From: Pseudoneobacillus sp052180215
GTDB taxonomy: Bacteria > Bacillota > Bacilli > Bacillales > Cytobacillaceae
Direction: 5' to 3'
Assembly (NCBI RefSeq): GCF_052180215.1
Contig: NZ_CP197471.1
Span: 3,444,001 to 3,508,000 of the forward strand
Length of the DNA: 64,000 nt
Below the pieces are notes generated by a model. The model worked only from the letters and a program-made list of their open reading frames with translations. It was not told the origin of the DNA and did not search any database. This document shows, piece after piece, positions 56,728 to 64,000 of the stretch; within the stretch, counting starts at the first letter, position 1; every line of letters begins with the position of its first letter. The position numbers and the translations under genes are program-made.

Positions 56728-57873
56728 CTAAGCCTTATACTCCAACAACTTCACTAGCGCTATGCTCAAGATTTTGACACCGTTTAACAGTGCATCAAGG
56801 TTAAAACTCATATTAGGATGGTGTAAGCCTGGTGATAATCCGGTTCCAAGGCCAACCATCGTTGCTTGCAGGTTTGGATAGGTATTTTTATAAAAATGGA
56901 AATCCTCTCCTCCTGGTGTCACAGGGGCTGTAACAAATCCATTCTCTCCCAGTGCTTCGACAATCGCCTCTTTGACAATTTCCTCTAGCTCTGGGCTAGC
57001 TTCAGCTGCCACCATCGAGGCTTGCGGTTCAAGCTTCACCTCTGCAAAATTGAATGAACCAGCGGTGATTGCTGCATGTGAAATGTCTTCAAGCAATTTC
57101 GCCATCACTTCATTACGTTCTGCCCTTACATCAATCCCAAACTCTGCAAAATCTGGAATGATATTGAGATTGTCTCCACCCGCTCTAACCATGGTGATTT
57201 TTACAGATGCTGAAATCGTTGGATCCATTTTGATAGAATTAACGGCTTGAATAATGGCCCCTAGCGAATCCACAACATTTATGCCAAGATTTGGCCTAGA
57301 TCCATGAGCCTGAACACCTTTTACTTCCCCCTTAAGTAAAGTCGTTGCACCGTGATAGATAGCCGGTGACGCCACTCCAAATGGCATTTCTTGAATGGGT
57401 CGAACATGAAGTCCTAGTAAGTAATCGAGATCCGCTATGACACCTGTTTCGATGATGGCATTTGCACCTTGCCCAGACTCCTCAGCAGGCTGGAAAATGA
57501 TTTTGATTAAGCCCTTCGGCTGATAGCCAATTTCCTTTAGACACGTAATCACATGAAGAACCGTTGTCATATGTCCATCGTGGCCACACGAGTGGTTAGC
57601 CTGCCATTTCCCATCTACTAGCTGCCATAATGCATCCATATCTGCTCTGATTCCGACAACTGGTCCAGCCTCTTTATTTCCCCAGTACCCTACCACCCCG
57701 GTATGGTGTTCAAAAGTTTCATAAGGAATGTCGAGTTCTTCTAGCTTCGAGCACAGATATTTTGTTGTCTCAACTTCCTTCCAGCTCACTTCAGGGTTTG
57801 TATGTAAATGATGATAAGTGGATTTTATCGTTTCTTCATGCTCGGTAACCCAACTGTTTATTTTGTTTATCAT
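56728..57873 (-). CDS. M20-family amidohydrolase, probable N-acyl(succinyl)-L-amino acid hydrolase
   Basis: This is a 381-residue M20D metallohydrolase. Metal and catalytic residues appear in GIRADMDAL, HSCGHDGHMTTV (Cys and His near residue 98), IFQPAEESGQG (Glu pair near 133), LGLHVRP and the terminal LHHPNMSF. M20D enzymes release amino acids from N-acylated or N-aminobenzoylated forms. In the G. kaustophilus pathway the equivalent enzyme removes succinate from N-succinyl-L-amino acids only, pulling the racemase reaction. GGAGGATGA precedes the ATG, one base after the stop of the GNAT gene. Confidence 0.88.
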   Translation of the reverse strand: MINKINSWVTEHEETIKSTYHHLHTNPEVSWKEVETTKYLCSKLEELDIPYETFEHHTGVVGYWGNKEAGPVVGIRADMDALWQLVDGKWQANHSCGHDGHMTTVLHVITCLKEIGYQPKGLIKIIFQPAEESGQGANAIIETGVIADLDYLLGLHVRPIQEMPFGVASPAIYHGATTLLKGEVKGVQAHGSRPNLGINVVDSLGAIIQAVNSIKMDPTISASVKITMVRAGGDNLNIIPDFAEFGIDVRAERNEVMAKLLEDISHAAITAGSFNFAEVKLEPQASMVAAEASPELEEIVKEAIVEALGENGFVTAPVTPGGEDFHFYKNTYPNLQATMVGLGTGLSPGLHHPNMSFNLDALLNGVKILSIALVKLLEYKA

Positions 57874-57874
57874 T

Positions 57875-58705
57875 TCATCCTCCTACTTTCTCTAGTACGT
57901 AAAAATGAATCTTTGAATCTAGTTCTCTATGAACTCCTGTAATCATATAGCCTTTTGAAAATGCCTCACTTAACGCATGTCGGACGGCATATCTCCATTT
58001 ATGACCTACATCCAGGTTTTGCTTCTTGATGAATTGTATATTGGAAGGAACGGGAACAAGGTATCCGTTATGATTTTCGTTGAGCTGTAACTCTTGTGAT
58101 AATGGTGTAGGATAATTATTGGATGGATCTATACTGAGAAGAGATTCGTAGTTTACTTTAGGTCCAGTTTTGAAAGTGCCATTAATGGCAGCTTCCACAC
58201 GCTTTGAACAAAGATCCCATTCGATTAACAAGCGGTCCGAAGGAATTCCTTTATTCAATTTGTCGTTCATCAAACCGTAATATGAGGGAATATAGTGCTT
58301 CGAAAAAGCACCTAGCTTACAAACATTAAAATAACCATTTCTTATTTCTAGTGGATCAAAGGTCCAAACCATTTTTTTGTACCCGTAATCAATGGCCCAT
58401 GCTCTCTGCTGAATTTTAAGCTGATAACCAATGCCAGCATTCTGATAGTCTTGCAATATTCCAGCCATATGAGAGATTAAATAAACCTCTTTATCCTTAA
58501 ATCCAGCAAATCCATAGCAAAAACCGACTAACTGGTTATCAGAAAAGGCACCAATCACAACCCCACCATGATGAATAGAAGCTACTAGTTGTGGCAGTGG
58601 AGAAACAACATCCGTACCCCAGACTTCAGCTTGGAGCTTGACGACTTGTTCAATATCCTTTAAATCTTCTATTTTTTTATAGGTAATGGTATGTTGAAAA
58701 CTCAT
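57875..58705 (-). CDS. GNAT-fold acyltransferase (COG3375-like), probable D-amino acid N-succinyltransferase
   Basis: This 276-residue cytoplasmic protein has an N-terminal GNAT fold: HHGGVVIGAFSDNQLVGFCYG, then HMAGILQDYQNAGIGYQLK with the acyl-CoA loop QNAGIG near residue 93. The segment MVWTFDPLEIRNGYFNVCKLGA and a long C-terminal part mark the COG3375-like group rather than ordinary RimI proteins. In G. kaustophilus the GNAT enzyme beside the N-succinylamino acid racemase succinylates D-amino acids; I infer that role here from context. GGGGAG precedes the ATG. It is the first gene of the operon, behind the promoter at 58834-58862. Confidence 0.82.
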   Translation of the reverse strand: MSFQHTITYKKIEDLKDIEQVVKLQAEVWGTDVVSPLPQLVASIHHGGVVIGAFSDNQLVGFCYGFAGFKDKEVYLISHMAGILQDYQNAGIGYQLKIQQRAWAIDYGYKKMVWTFDPLEIRNGYFNVCKLGAFSKHYIPSYYGLMNDKLNKGIPSDRLLIEWDLCSKRVEAAINGTFKTGPKVNYESLLSIDPSNNYPTPLSQELQLNENHNGYLVPVPSNIQFIKKQNLDVGHKWRYAVRHALSEAFSKGYMITGVHRELDSKIHFYVLEKVGG

Positions 58706-58781
58706 ATTTTCTCCCCCATTTCACTTCTATTTGTTTAAATTAAAGGGATTCTTATGAAGAAAAAGATAATAATATTAAATT

Positions 58782-58827
58782 TGAAGTCTATGCTTTATAT
58801 TTTTGCTCTTTCTGAAGTCTATGCTTT
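58782..58827 (-). promoter_or_regulatory. Candidate operator: two 15-bp direct repeats
   Basis: AAAGCATAGACTTCA (minus strand) occurs at 58813-58827 and 58782-58796, with a period of 31 bp, about three helical turns. The first copy overlaps the predicted transcription start and the second lies in the leader of the operon. Its place and spacing suit binding by the operon's RpiR-type regulator; this is inference. Confidence 0.65.
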
Positions 58828-58833
58828 TTTTAT

Positions 58834-58862
58834 ATTATATATGTATTTATTTCCAATAACAA
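58834..58862 (-). promoter_or_regulatory. Predicted promoter of the 12-gene operon
   Basis: Minus strand TTGTTA (58857-58862), 17-bp spacer and a perfect TATAAT (58834-58839), about 130 bases upstream of the first start codon. Confidence 0.75.
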
Positions 58863-59058
58863 TACAAAATATTTTTAAAATTCATAATTTTTAAATTAAT
58901 AATTAAAACAATTCTTTATCCACTAAAGAGGACGCAAGAATATACGCTTTAATAACTTTTTATCTAGGCTAAGTTAAATATCTCGTTGATTTAAGACAAA
59001 TGTCTAAAATAGTAGTGTTTTTAAAACGAATCCTCATCAGTCCGATAACATACCATTT
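58863..59058. other. Gene-free AT-rich stretch
   Basis: No gene or known element. It is AT-rich and leads from the operon promoter into the inverted motif family that begins at 59059. Confidence 0.4.
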
Positions 59059-59241
59059 TATCGGACACACGTTCCGTTATTTTACGAAAATGATTGTTTT
59101 TAGAGGATTATCGGACTAGAGTTCCGTTATTTCATAAAAATATGCCTTTTGCTGATGAAATAGAGTGATTAACGGCATCTGAGTCCGCTAAATCAGTAAA
59201 GACCGCCTATTTTAGGGAAATAACGGATTGTGTGTCCTATA
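59059..59241. repeat. Intergenic motif family TATCGGACnnnnGTTCCGTTATTT, two direct and two inverted
   Basis: Forward copies lie at about 59059-59083 and 59109-59133; inverted, more diverged copies at about 59168-59190 and 59218-59241. The array is therefore roughly an inverted repeat of 180 bp. No reading frame accompanies it. It looks like a degenerate dispersed repeat. Confidence 0.65.
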
Positions 59242-59440
59242 AATAAAAATCAACACTAATCTAATACATAGCCTTTATCTAAAAGCTCTTATCCAAAATT
59301 TCAAAATTGTTATGTATGTAAGACAAAAGGCATTATCCGAAGTGATTGCCTTTTGCTTGTCCCTATGCTTCTGACTCGCTACTTACCCTAGTTTTTAGTA
59401 CACGTTTACAATATAAAGAAAGGTAATCCATTTATACAGT
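59242..59440. other. Gene-free stretch before the phosphatase terminator
   Basis: I see no gene here. It includes CACTAATCTAATA, also found after the GC-rich repeat near 10198, and a weak cre-like sequence at about 59399-59412 with two mismatches that I do not call. Confidence 0.35.
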
Positions 59441-59442
59441 AA

Positions 59443-59475
59443 AAGACACTTTCCAAATGGAAAATGTCTTTTTTG
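59443..59475. terminator. Terminator next to the metallophosphatase gene
   Basis: AAAAGACA(C/T)TTTCC and GGAAAATGTCTTTTTT arms enclose AAAT. The T run is longer on the plus strand, but the minus strand, where the neighbouring gene ends, also has a T-rich tract. Confidence 0.75.
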
Positions 59476-59477
59476 TA

Positions 59478-60617
59478 CTAATTTTTTCTTTTCATATAAC
59501 CCAACACTTCTCGATGGTAGCCCTCCATCATTTTTTCAATCAAACGATCGGATGGAACAACTGGGATTTTCTTATCATTCACTGTCCGAAAAATCGACTT
59601 AACGTAGGAATGACTGTTAACAACATCCCACCCCTTATTTTCTCGAACAAGTTTTAAATCAATGATTCCTAGATGGTTGCCCCAGTATCCAGCTTGAACC
59701 GTTGCAGTACCATGAATTGTTCCCGCTTCTAGATTCATTCCTTCTTTATTTGTGAATCGGTCCTTTGACGGAAATAAAGAATGGGTGTGTCCATAGAGTA
59801 TGGCATCAATTCCCTTAACTTTACTTAGAGCGTATACTGAATTGCCCTTCTTCTGTTTTAGACCCATATCTGATTCCATTCCAGTATGGGCTAAAGCCAC
59901 AATGATATCTGCTCCTTTACTCTTCATAATAGGAACGAAATATTCAGCCGTCTCTTTAATATTTTTTATTTTTAATTTTCCATAAAAAGCTTCTTTGTCC
60001 CATTCGGCGGCAATAGGTGTAATAAACCCTATTACTCCCACCTTAATTTGATGCTTCTTCCCAGTAGAATCAAGGAATTCCTTTTCAACTATGGTGTAGG
60101 GGTTAAAATAATTTAGATCATCAGCATCATATTTATTGTGATCATCAACATAAATATTAGCATTTACATAAGGGAAGTCTGCTCCCCTTAAACTTCTTAT
60201 CAAAAAATTTAACCCATAATTAAATTCATGGTTACCTAACGTTGCTGCATCATAATGTAAGGTATTCATGACTGAATAAACAGGGTGGGTATCCATGATC
60301 ATCATAGGACTTTTTGACACATATTCCCCTAGAGCATTACCGACTAATGCATCCCCAACATCAAATAAAAGAGTATTAGGCTGTTCTCTTCTAGCATCCT
60401 TAATAAGTGAAGCCGTTCTAGCTAGCCCAAATTCTACGGTTCCCTTTCTATTTTTGTAATCATATGCGAGCATATTTGCGTGTAAATCGGTGGTTTCTAA
60501 TATTCTAACTGTGATAGTTGGTTCCAACTTATCTTGTGCCTGCGAATCGTTACTGATGACCAAAAAGGAGATTGTTGTAAGCAAAATTATTAGGATTACC
60601 TTTTTTCCTGTACTCAC
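59478..60617 (-). CDS. Secreted metallophosphatase (5'-nucleotidase/UshA-CpdB type), N-terminal domain only
   Basis: This is a predicted exported phosphoesterase of 379 residues. The signal peptide is MSTGKKVILIILLTTISFL, with cleavage likely after SQAQ. The calcineurin-like metal motifs are ETTDLHANML (DxH), FDVGDALVG (GDxxx), TLGNHEFNYG (GNHE), ALAHTGMESD and YGHTHSLFP (GHxH). Full UshA/CpdB/YfkN proteins continue with a C-terminal nucleotide-binding domain; this one stops soon after the linker helix (HREVLGYMKRKN), so it lacks that domain. The start is the GTG at 60617 with GAGGTGAT upstream. The substrate may differ from nucleotides. No frameshift remnant of the missing domain is seen downstream. 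Confidence 0.88.
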   Translation of the reverse strand: MSTGKKVILIILLTTISFLVISNDSQAQDKLEPTITVRILETTDLHANMLAYDYKNRKGTVEFGLARTASLIKDARREQPNTLLFDVGDALVGNALGEYVSKSPMMIMDTHPVYSVMNTLHYDAATLGNHEFNYGLNFLIRSLRGADFPYVNANIYVDDHNKYDADDLNYFNPYTIVEKEFLDSTGKKHQIKVGVIGFITPIAAEWDKEAFYGKLKIKNIKETAEYFVPIMKSKGADIIVALAHTGMESDMGLKQKKGNSVYALSKVKGIDAILYGHTHSLFPSKDRFTNKEGMNLEAGTIHGTATVQAGYWGNHLGIIDLKLVRENKGWDVVNSHSYVKSIFRTVNDKKIPVVPSDRLIEKMMEGYHREVLGYMKRKN

Positions 60618-60821
60618 CCCATCACCTCAATTTTTCCTATTCTGTTGGTTATTTTAGTCTCTGTTTTTATCAGAAAAATAAACGGGTAAATGGGATTAAT
60701 TTATAGGTATGGAATTTGGAATAGAAACGCGCTGCTACTAAGTACAAATTGAAACGTTGCCTATTTTAAAAAAGGTTCTTAAAATGGAAATAGATAGAAA
60801 TTTTTAATAGGGGGAAGGAAT

Positions 60822-61340
60822 ATGGATTTAAGATATCCTGTTGGCACTTTTAAGCATGAAGGTGAAGTTTCACAAGATGTTATAACCGCGTGGATCAATG
60901 AAATCGAGCGTGCACCATTTTCTTTAAGGGAAGCCGTAAAAGGCTTAGAGGAAAATCAATTAGATACACCTTATCGAGAAGGTGGATGGACAGTACGCCA
61001 AGTAGTCCATCATATCGTTGATAGTCATATCAATAGTTATTGCCGCTTTAAATTAGCTCTTACTGAGGAACAGCCTGTCATTAAGCCATATAAAGAGGAT
61101 AAATGGGCAGAGCTTTCCGATTCAGAGCTCCCTATTGAAGTATCCCTTTCTTTATTGGAACATCTCCATAAAAGATGGGTCTATTTATTAAGAAGCCTTT
61201 CTCCAAATGATTTAGAAAAAACATATATCCATCCAGAATCAGGTGTAATTCCATTAGGCCTAAATATAGGACTATACGCCTGGCATGGACGACACCATAT
61301 CGCACACATTACTTCATTAAGGGAACGAAATAACTGGTAA
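60822..61340 (+). CDS. YfiT-type DinB-fold metal-dependent protein (putative bacillithiol transferase)
   Basis: This is a four-helix-bundle protein of the DinB/YfiT family, 172 residues, cytoplasmic. The start MDLRYPVGTFKHEG and the three metal-binding His residues, one in VRQVVHHIVDSH near residue 67 and two in WHGRHHIAHI near residues 155-160, match B. subtilis YfiT. YfiT-like proteins are annotated as putative thiol (bacillithiol) transferases; the activity here is inferred. AGGGGGAAGGA precedes the ATG. It is monocistronic with a terminator after it. Confidence 0.9.
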   Translation: MDLRYPVGTFKHEGEVSQDVITAWINEIERAPFSLREAVKGLEENQLDTPYREGGWTVRQVVHHIVDSHINSYCRFKLALTEEQPVIKPYKEDKWAELSDSELPIEVSLSLLEHLHKRWVYLLRSLSPNDLEKTYIHPESGVIPLGLNIGLYAWHGRHHIAHITSLRERNNW

Positions 61341-61348
61341 AATTTCAA

Positions 61349-61375
61349 AAACCCTCTTACACAGTAAGAGGGTTT
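61349..61375 (+). terminator. Terminator of the YfiT-type gene
   Basis: Perfect 11-bp arms AAACCCTCTTA and TAAGAGGGTTT with a five-base loop; the T run is short. Confidence 0.75.
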
Positions 61376-61437
61376 AAATCTTTTGTAGTAAAAAGATTCA
61401 ATATAGGAAATGCTACCTAAAAAAGGATGGTGATCAT

Positions 61438-61599
61438 GTGAGTAAAGAGAAGGAACCTCAATTTCAAAGTGGAGAAAATGTTGATAAGGATTTAAAAGGA
61501 CTATACGGCCTTGATCCTGAAACAAGTCTTTTATCGGTGAATTATGCAACTACTGAGAATCCTTATTTAAATGAACATTACAATGAAGAAAGTAAATAA
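61438..61599 (+). CDS. Small acidic hypothetical protein
   Basis: This 53-residue soluble acidic protein begins MSKEKEPQFQSGENVDKDLKG by codon reading (GTG start at 61438). It continues LYGLDPETSLLSVNYATTENPY. No membrane span, cysteine or known motif. The ATG two bases upstream is followed directly by TGA, so GTG is the only fitting start; GGATGGTGAT lies ahead. I do not recognise it. It converges on the response regulator gene with ten bases between stops. Confidence 0.6.
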   Translation: MSKEKEPQFQSGENVDKDLKGLYGLDPETSLLSVNYATTENPYLNEHYNEESK

Positions 61600-61609
61600 T
61601 GTAACAAAT

Positions 61610-62320
61610 TTACCCTTTCACCACCAAGTATACTCTTTCAGGGCGTCCAACAGTTCCATATGCTAAATCTGCTTCAATTTTTTCTTCCGAAATTAAATGC
61701 TCTAAATATCGCCTTGCCGTAGTTCTGCTTACTCCAATTTCGTTCGCCACAAACTCGGCTGTTAATCCTGATTCGACTTTGCCTAACACGTCTAATACCT
61801 TCACAAGGGTAAGGGGATCAATTCCTTTCGGCAAATACGTCTTTTCATTCGTTGCTTCGCTCATATCTTTACTTAACAATCGATCTACTTGTTGCTGGGT
61901 CACATGAATATTTTCTTTTGACAATTCTTCTAACTTTGTTCGATATTCCTTATAACGAATTAACGATTGTTTAAATCTTTCGAAGACGACCGGTTTAATA
62001 ATGTAATCAAAAACACCTAGTGTCACTGCTTCTTGTACTTTATGTATTTCTTTGGTGGCCGTAACCATAATAACATCCATTTGTTTACTTTGTTGTTTCG
62101 TTTCTTTTAGCAAATCAAGTCCGTTCATATCTGGAAAATACACATCCAATAAAATAAGGTCTGGTTGAAGAATCTCCAGATAACTTTTTGCTTCCACATA
62201 ATTAGTTGCTATTCCTATGGTTTGAAACCCAGATAGTTGTTCAATAAATCGTTTCTGTATCTCAGCAACCCGTAAATCATCTTCAACAATTAAGACTTCG
62301 ATATTACGGTTGTCCATCAT
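61610..62320 (-). CDS. Response regulator, CitB/DcuR (CitT/MalR) family
   Basis: This is the DNA-binding output of a two-component system, 236 residues. The receiver domain covers residues 8-120, with acidic pair VEDD, phospho-acceptor Asp in LLDVYFPD near residue 59, Thr in MVTATK and Lys in YIIKPV. The C-terminal DNA-binding region has a helix-turn-helix in TAEFVANEIGVSRTTARRYLEHL near residue 195. GGGGGG precedes paired ATG codons at 62320 and 62317. It overlaps the kinase stop by 17 bases. Members control uptake of citrate, malate or other dicarboxylates. Confidence 0.92.
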   Translation of the reverse strand: MMDNRNIEVLIVEDDLRVAEIQKRFIEQLSGFQTIGIATNYVEAKSYLEILQPDLILLDVYFPDMNGLDLLKETKQQSKQMDVIMVTATKEIHKVQEAVTLGVFDYIIKPVVFERFKQSLIRYKEYRTKLEELSKENIHVTQQQVDRLLSKDMSEATNEKTYLPKGIDPLTLVKVLDVLGKVESGLTAEFVANEIGVSRTTARRYLEHLISEEKIEADLAYGTVGRPERVYLVVKG

Positions 62321-63908
62321 TCATGCCCCCCTTGCTTTTTGGTATCGCAACTGTAAAAATAGTTCCTTCACCTACTGTAGATGAAAAAGTAACGGTTCCA
62401 GCAAAGTCGCAAATTGCTTCCTGAACTAAACTTAGCCCAATCCCAGCGTTGTTCGTACTCGTTTTAGTTGTAAAACCAGATTGATAAATAAGATTCGTAT
62501 TTCCAGAATCGATTCCTTTTCCATTATCTTCAACTTCAATAATCAGTTCTTTTCCAAGGTCTGTTAAAAATAAGGTAACTCTTTTCTCCTCTTTACCGTT
62601 TTCCCTTACGGCTTCAAAAGCATTATTTACGAGATTGCCAATAATCGTGACTAATCGATCTCTACTAATAGATTCGGGAACATCCTTAAAACTACTATCT
62701 CGGTCGACAATAAAATCAATTTTTAACTCACTTGCTAAACTAACCTTTCCTAAAATAAATCCAGCAATAATAGGATCAGGAATTTCCCGCATCAAAAATT
62801 GAATAAAACCTTGTGCTACGTCTACTTCTTTAGAAATAAAATCGATTGCTTCCTTATATGAACCTAACTGAATTAAACCAAGAAGGGTATAAAGACGGTT
62901 CGAGTATTCGTGTGTTTGGGCACGCAACCCTTCCGCATAAGATTTTACATGTGAAAGTTCCTGAAGAAGATTAGATAGCTCAGATTTATTTCGCAAACTG
63001 GCTACTGCTCCAATAACTTCCCCACGGTTATTTAAAATGGGAATCCGATTGGTCAAGAAAATATCTCCATTTATCATAAATTCACGATCGTACTCTGCTT
63101 TTCCTGTATTTACGACATTTAAAAGTTGAGTATTTTCAATCACTTCTTCAATTCTTTTGCCTCGAAGTAAAATACTGTTTGGAACCTTGAGAATCTTATG
63201 GGCGGTTTCATTAACCACTGTTATTCTACCTTCTGTATCAATCGCAATAATCCCTTCATGAATCGATTCTAATATGGCATGTTTTTCTTGATACATCCAG
63301 GCGATTTCTTTTGGTTCGAGCCCAAAAATGGCTCTTTTAATATTTAAGGAGATTAAGAGGGCAGCAATCAAACCTCCTAACAAGATAAACAACGTTGTAA
63401 TAAATATTTTCCTCTGAATCTTTGATACTTCTTTTTCAATATCCGTTTGAAGATATCCAACTGAGACAACCCCAATTACTTTTCCATCATGAAAAATCGG
63501 AGCCTTGCCTCGAAGAGAAGGTCCCAATGTCCCGGTTGATTCTGAAATAACAGCTTCCCCTTTAAAAGCACGTCCATTATCCCCTCCGACCATTTTTTGC
63601 CCTAGTCTTTTGGGATTAGGATGTGAATATCTGACTTCATCTCGATTACCAATAACAATAAACTCGGCACCCACCTGTTTACGAATTTTTTCCGCAATAG
63701 GTTGAATGATTGCCGCGGGATCTTCTGTATAAAAAGCATCTATAATCGAAGGCATGTTGGATATACTTTGTGCAACTGCTAAGGCCTTTGTTCCTTTTTC
63801 ATATTTTAGATTCGTTTCCAAAATATTTTTAAAGGTGAATTCGAAAATAATACCCATAAAAATAATCAAGACAACTATACCCAGCATTAACTTTGTATGT
63901 AAGCGCAT
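62304..63908 (-). CDS. Sensor histidine kinase, CitA/DcuS (MalK/CitS) family
   Basis: This is a membrane sensor kinase of 534 residues. Two spans (about residues 4-30 and 165-190) flank an extracytoplasmic PAS-like domain with RYSHPNPKRLGQ and LRGKAPIFHDGKVIGVVSVGY, the carboxylate-binding pattern of CitA/DcuS. A cytoplasmic PAS domain follows at about 205-310. The phospho-acceptor His is in QTHEYSNRLYTLLGL near residue 335, and the ATPase domain has NLVNNAFEAV, VEDNGKGID and GIGLSLV. I favour the ATG at 63908 with GAGGTG nine bases upstream; the ATG at 63935 would use AAGGAG, which lies in the arm of the upstream terminator. The likely signal is a C4- or tricarboxylate. Confidence 0.92.
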   Translation of the reverse strand: MRLHTKLMLGIVVLIIFMGIIFEFTFKNILETNLKYEKGTKALAVAQSISNMPSIIDAFYTEDPAAIIQPIAEKIRKQVGAEFIVIGNRDEVRYSHPNPKRLGQKMVGGDNGRAFKGEAVISESTGTLGPSLRGKAPIFHDGKVIGVVSVGYLQTDIEKEVSKIQRKIFITTLFILLGGLIAALLISLNIKRAIFGLEPKEIAWMYQEKHAILESIHEGIIAIDTEGRITVVNETAHKILKVPNSILLRGKRIEEVIENTQLLNVVNTGKAEYDREFMINGDIFLTNRIPILNNRGEVIGAVASLRNKSELSNLLQELSHVKSYAEGLRAQTHEYSNRLYTLLGLIQLGSYKEAIDFISKEVDVAQGFIQFLMREIPDPIIAGFILGKVSLASELKIDFIVDRDSSFKDVPESISRDRLVTIIGNLVNNAFEAVRENGKEEKRVTLFLTDLGKELIIEVEDNGKGIDSGNTNLIYQSGFTTKTSTNNAGIGLSLVQEAICDFAGTVTFSSTVGEGTIFTVAIPKSKGGMNDGQP

Positions 63909-63937
63909 TCGGACAAACACCTCTACTCCCATCATAT

Positions 63938-63966
63938 AAAAAAAAACTCCTTAAAAAAAGGAGTTT
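63938..63966 (-). terminator. Terminator of an upstream minus-strand gene
   Basis: Arms AAACTCCTT and AAGGAGTTT with a short T-rich loop are followed on the minus strand by a long T run. It marks the end of a gene beyond the right edge and separates it from the kinase gene. Confidence 0.8.
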
Positions 63967-63985
63967 CTTCTAAAAAGTCAGAATT

Positions 63986-64000
63986 TTAACCTTCGACATT
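63986..64000 (-). CDS. Possible last codons of a gene beyond the right edge
   Basis: Reading in from the edge on the minus strand, one frame gives AAT GTC GAA GGT TAA, a stop 20 bases before the terminator at 63938-63966. The terminator implies a gene ending near here, but four codons cannot identify it and the frame is a guess. Confidence 0.25.
   Translation of the reverse strand, partial: NVEG

Noticed and set aside
45720..58705. Horizontal genomic island
   Set aside because: Base use, ribosome binding sites and gene style match the flanks, and there is no integrase, transposase or direct-repeat boundary. A nearby tRNA-Ala gene alone is not enough.
59399..59412. CcpA cre site
   Set aside because: Two mismatches to the consensus at conserved positions, and no promoter nearby.

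Overview
The window comes from a low-GC Gram-positive spore-former of the family Bacillaceae. Four things show this: AGGAGG-type ribosome binding sites throughout, frequent GTG/TTG starts, an S-box (SAM-I) riboswitch ahead of metK, and a gene order that follows Bacillus subtilis very closely (asnB-metK-pckA-ytmB-ytmA-ytlACD-ytkD-luxS-ytjA-ytiB-ythAB-menCEBHDF-menA-glgPADCB-rrn/tRNA cluster). The sequence alone does not settle genus or species. I saw no transposase, integrase, phage gene or CRISPR array.

Layout. Bases 1-16.9 kb hold housekeeping and accessory metabolic genes: asparagine synthetase (partial), SAM synthetase under an S-box, PEP carboxykinase, an alpha/beta hydrolase, an NMT1-type ABC importer (ytlACD), a Nudix hydrolase, luxS, yidD, a beta-carbonic anhydrase, an orphan zinc-binding lipoprotein behind two Zur-box-like palindromes, and a cytochrome bd-type oxidase (ythAB). 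Bases 16.9-25.6 kb carry the menaquinone genes menF-D-H-B-E-C (minus) and divergent menA. Bases 25.7-33.7 kb carry the glycogen operon glgB-C-D-A-P. Bases 34.8-42.3 kb are one rRNA operon read on the minus strand (tandem promoters, 16S, 23S, 5S) followed by 20 tRNA genes. Bases 42.5-45.2 kb hold a tiny membrane protein, a GNAT/EamA pair, an MgtC-type protein and a lone tRNA-Ala(GGC).

The most interesting region is 45.5-58.9 kb. It looks like one 12-gene minus-strand operon: GNAT acyltransferase, M20 amidohydrolase, RpiR/MurR-type regulator, M19 dipeptidase, a second MenC-like enolase-superfamily enzyme, DppA D-aminopeptidase, beta-lactamase-fold serine hydrolase, and a complete oligopeptide ABC importer. 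The GNAT, enolase-superfamily and M20 trio matches the N-succinylamino-acid racemase route described in Geobacillus kaustophilus, which turns D-amino acids irreversibly into L-amino acids. Joined here to peptide uptake and D-specific peptidases, it suggests scavenging of D-amino-acid-containing peptides such as cell-wall fragments. A strong promoter and a pair of 15-bp direct repeats sit just ahead of the first gene.

Bases 59.4-64 kb hold a short secreted metallophosphatase, a YfiT/DinB-fold protein, a small acidic protein and a CitA/DcuS-type two-component system.

Non-coding structure is rich: five tandem 52-bp units, an inverted pair of GC-rich intergenic repeats, a 43-bp perfect palindrome, a fourteen-unit 21-bp minisatellite, a family of covarying hairpins in the spacers of the tRNA cluster, and an inverted intergenic motif family at 59.06-59.24 kb.
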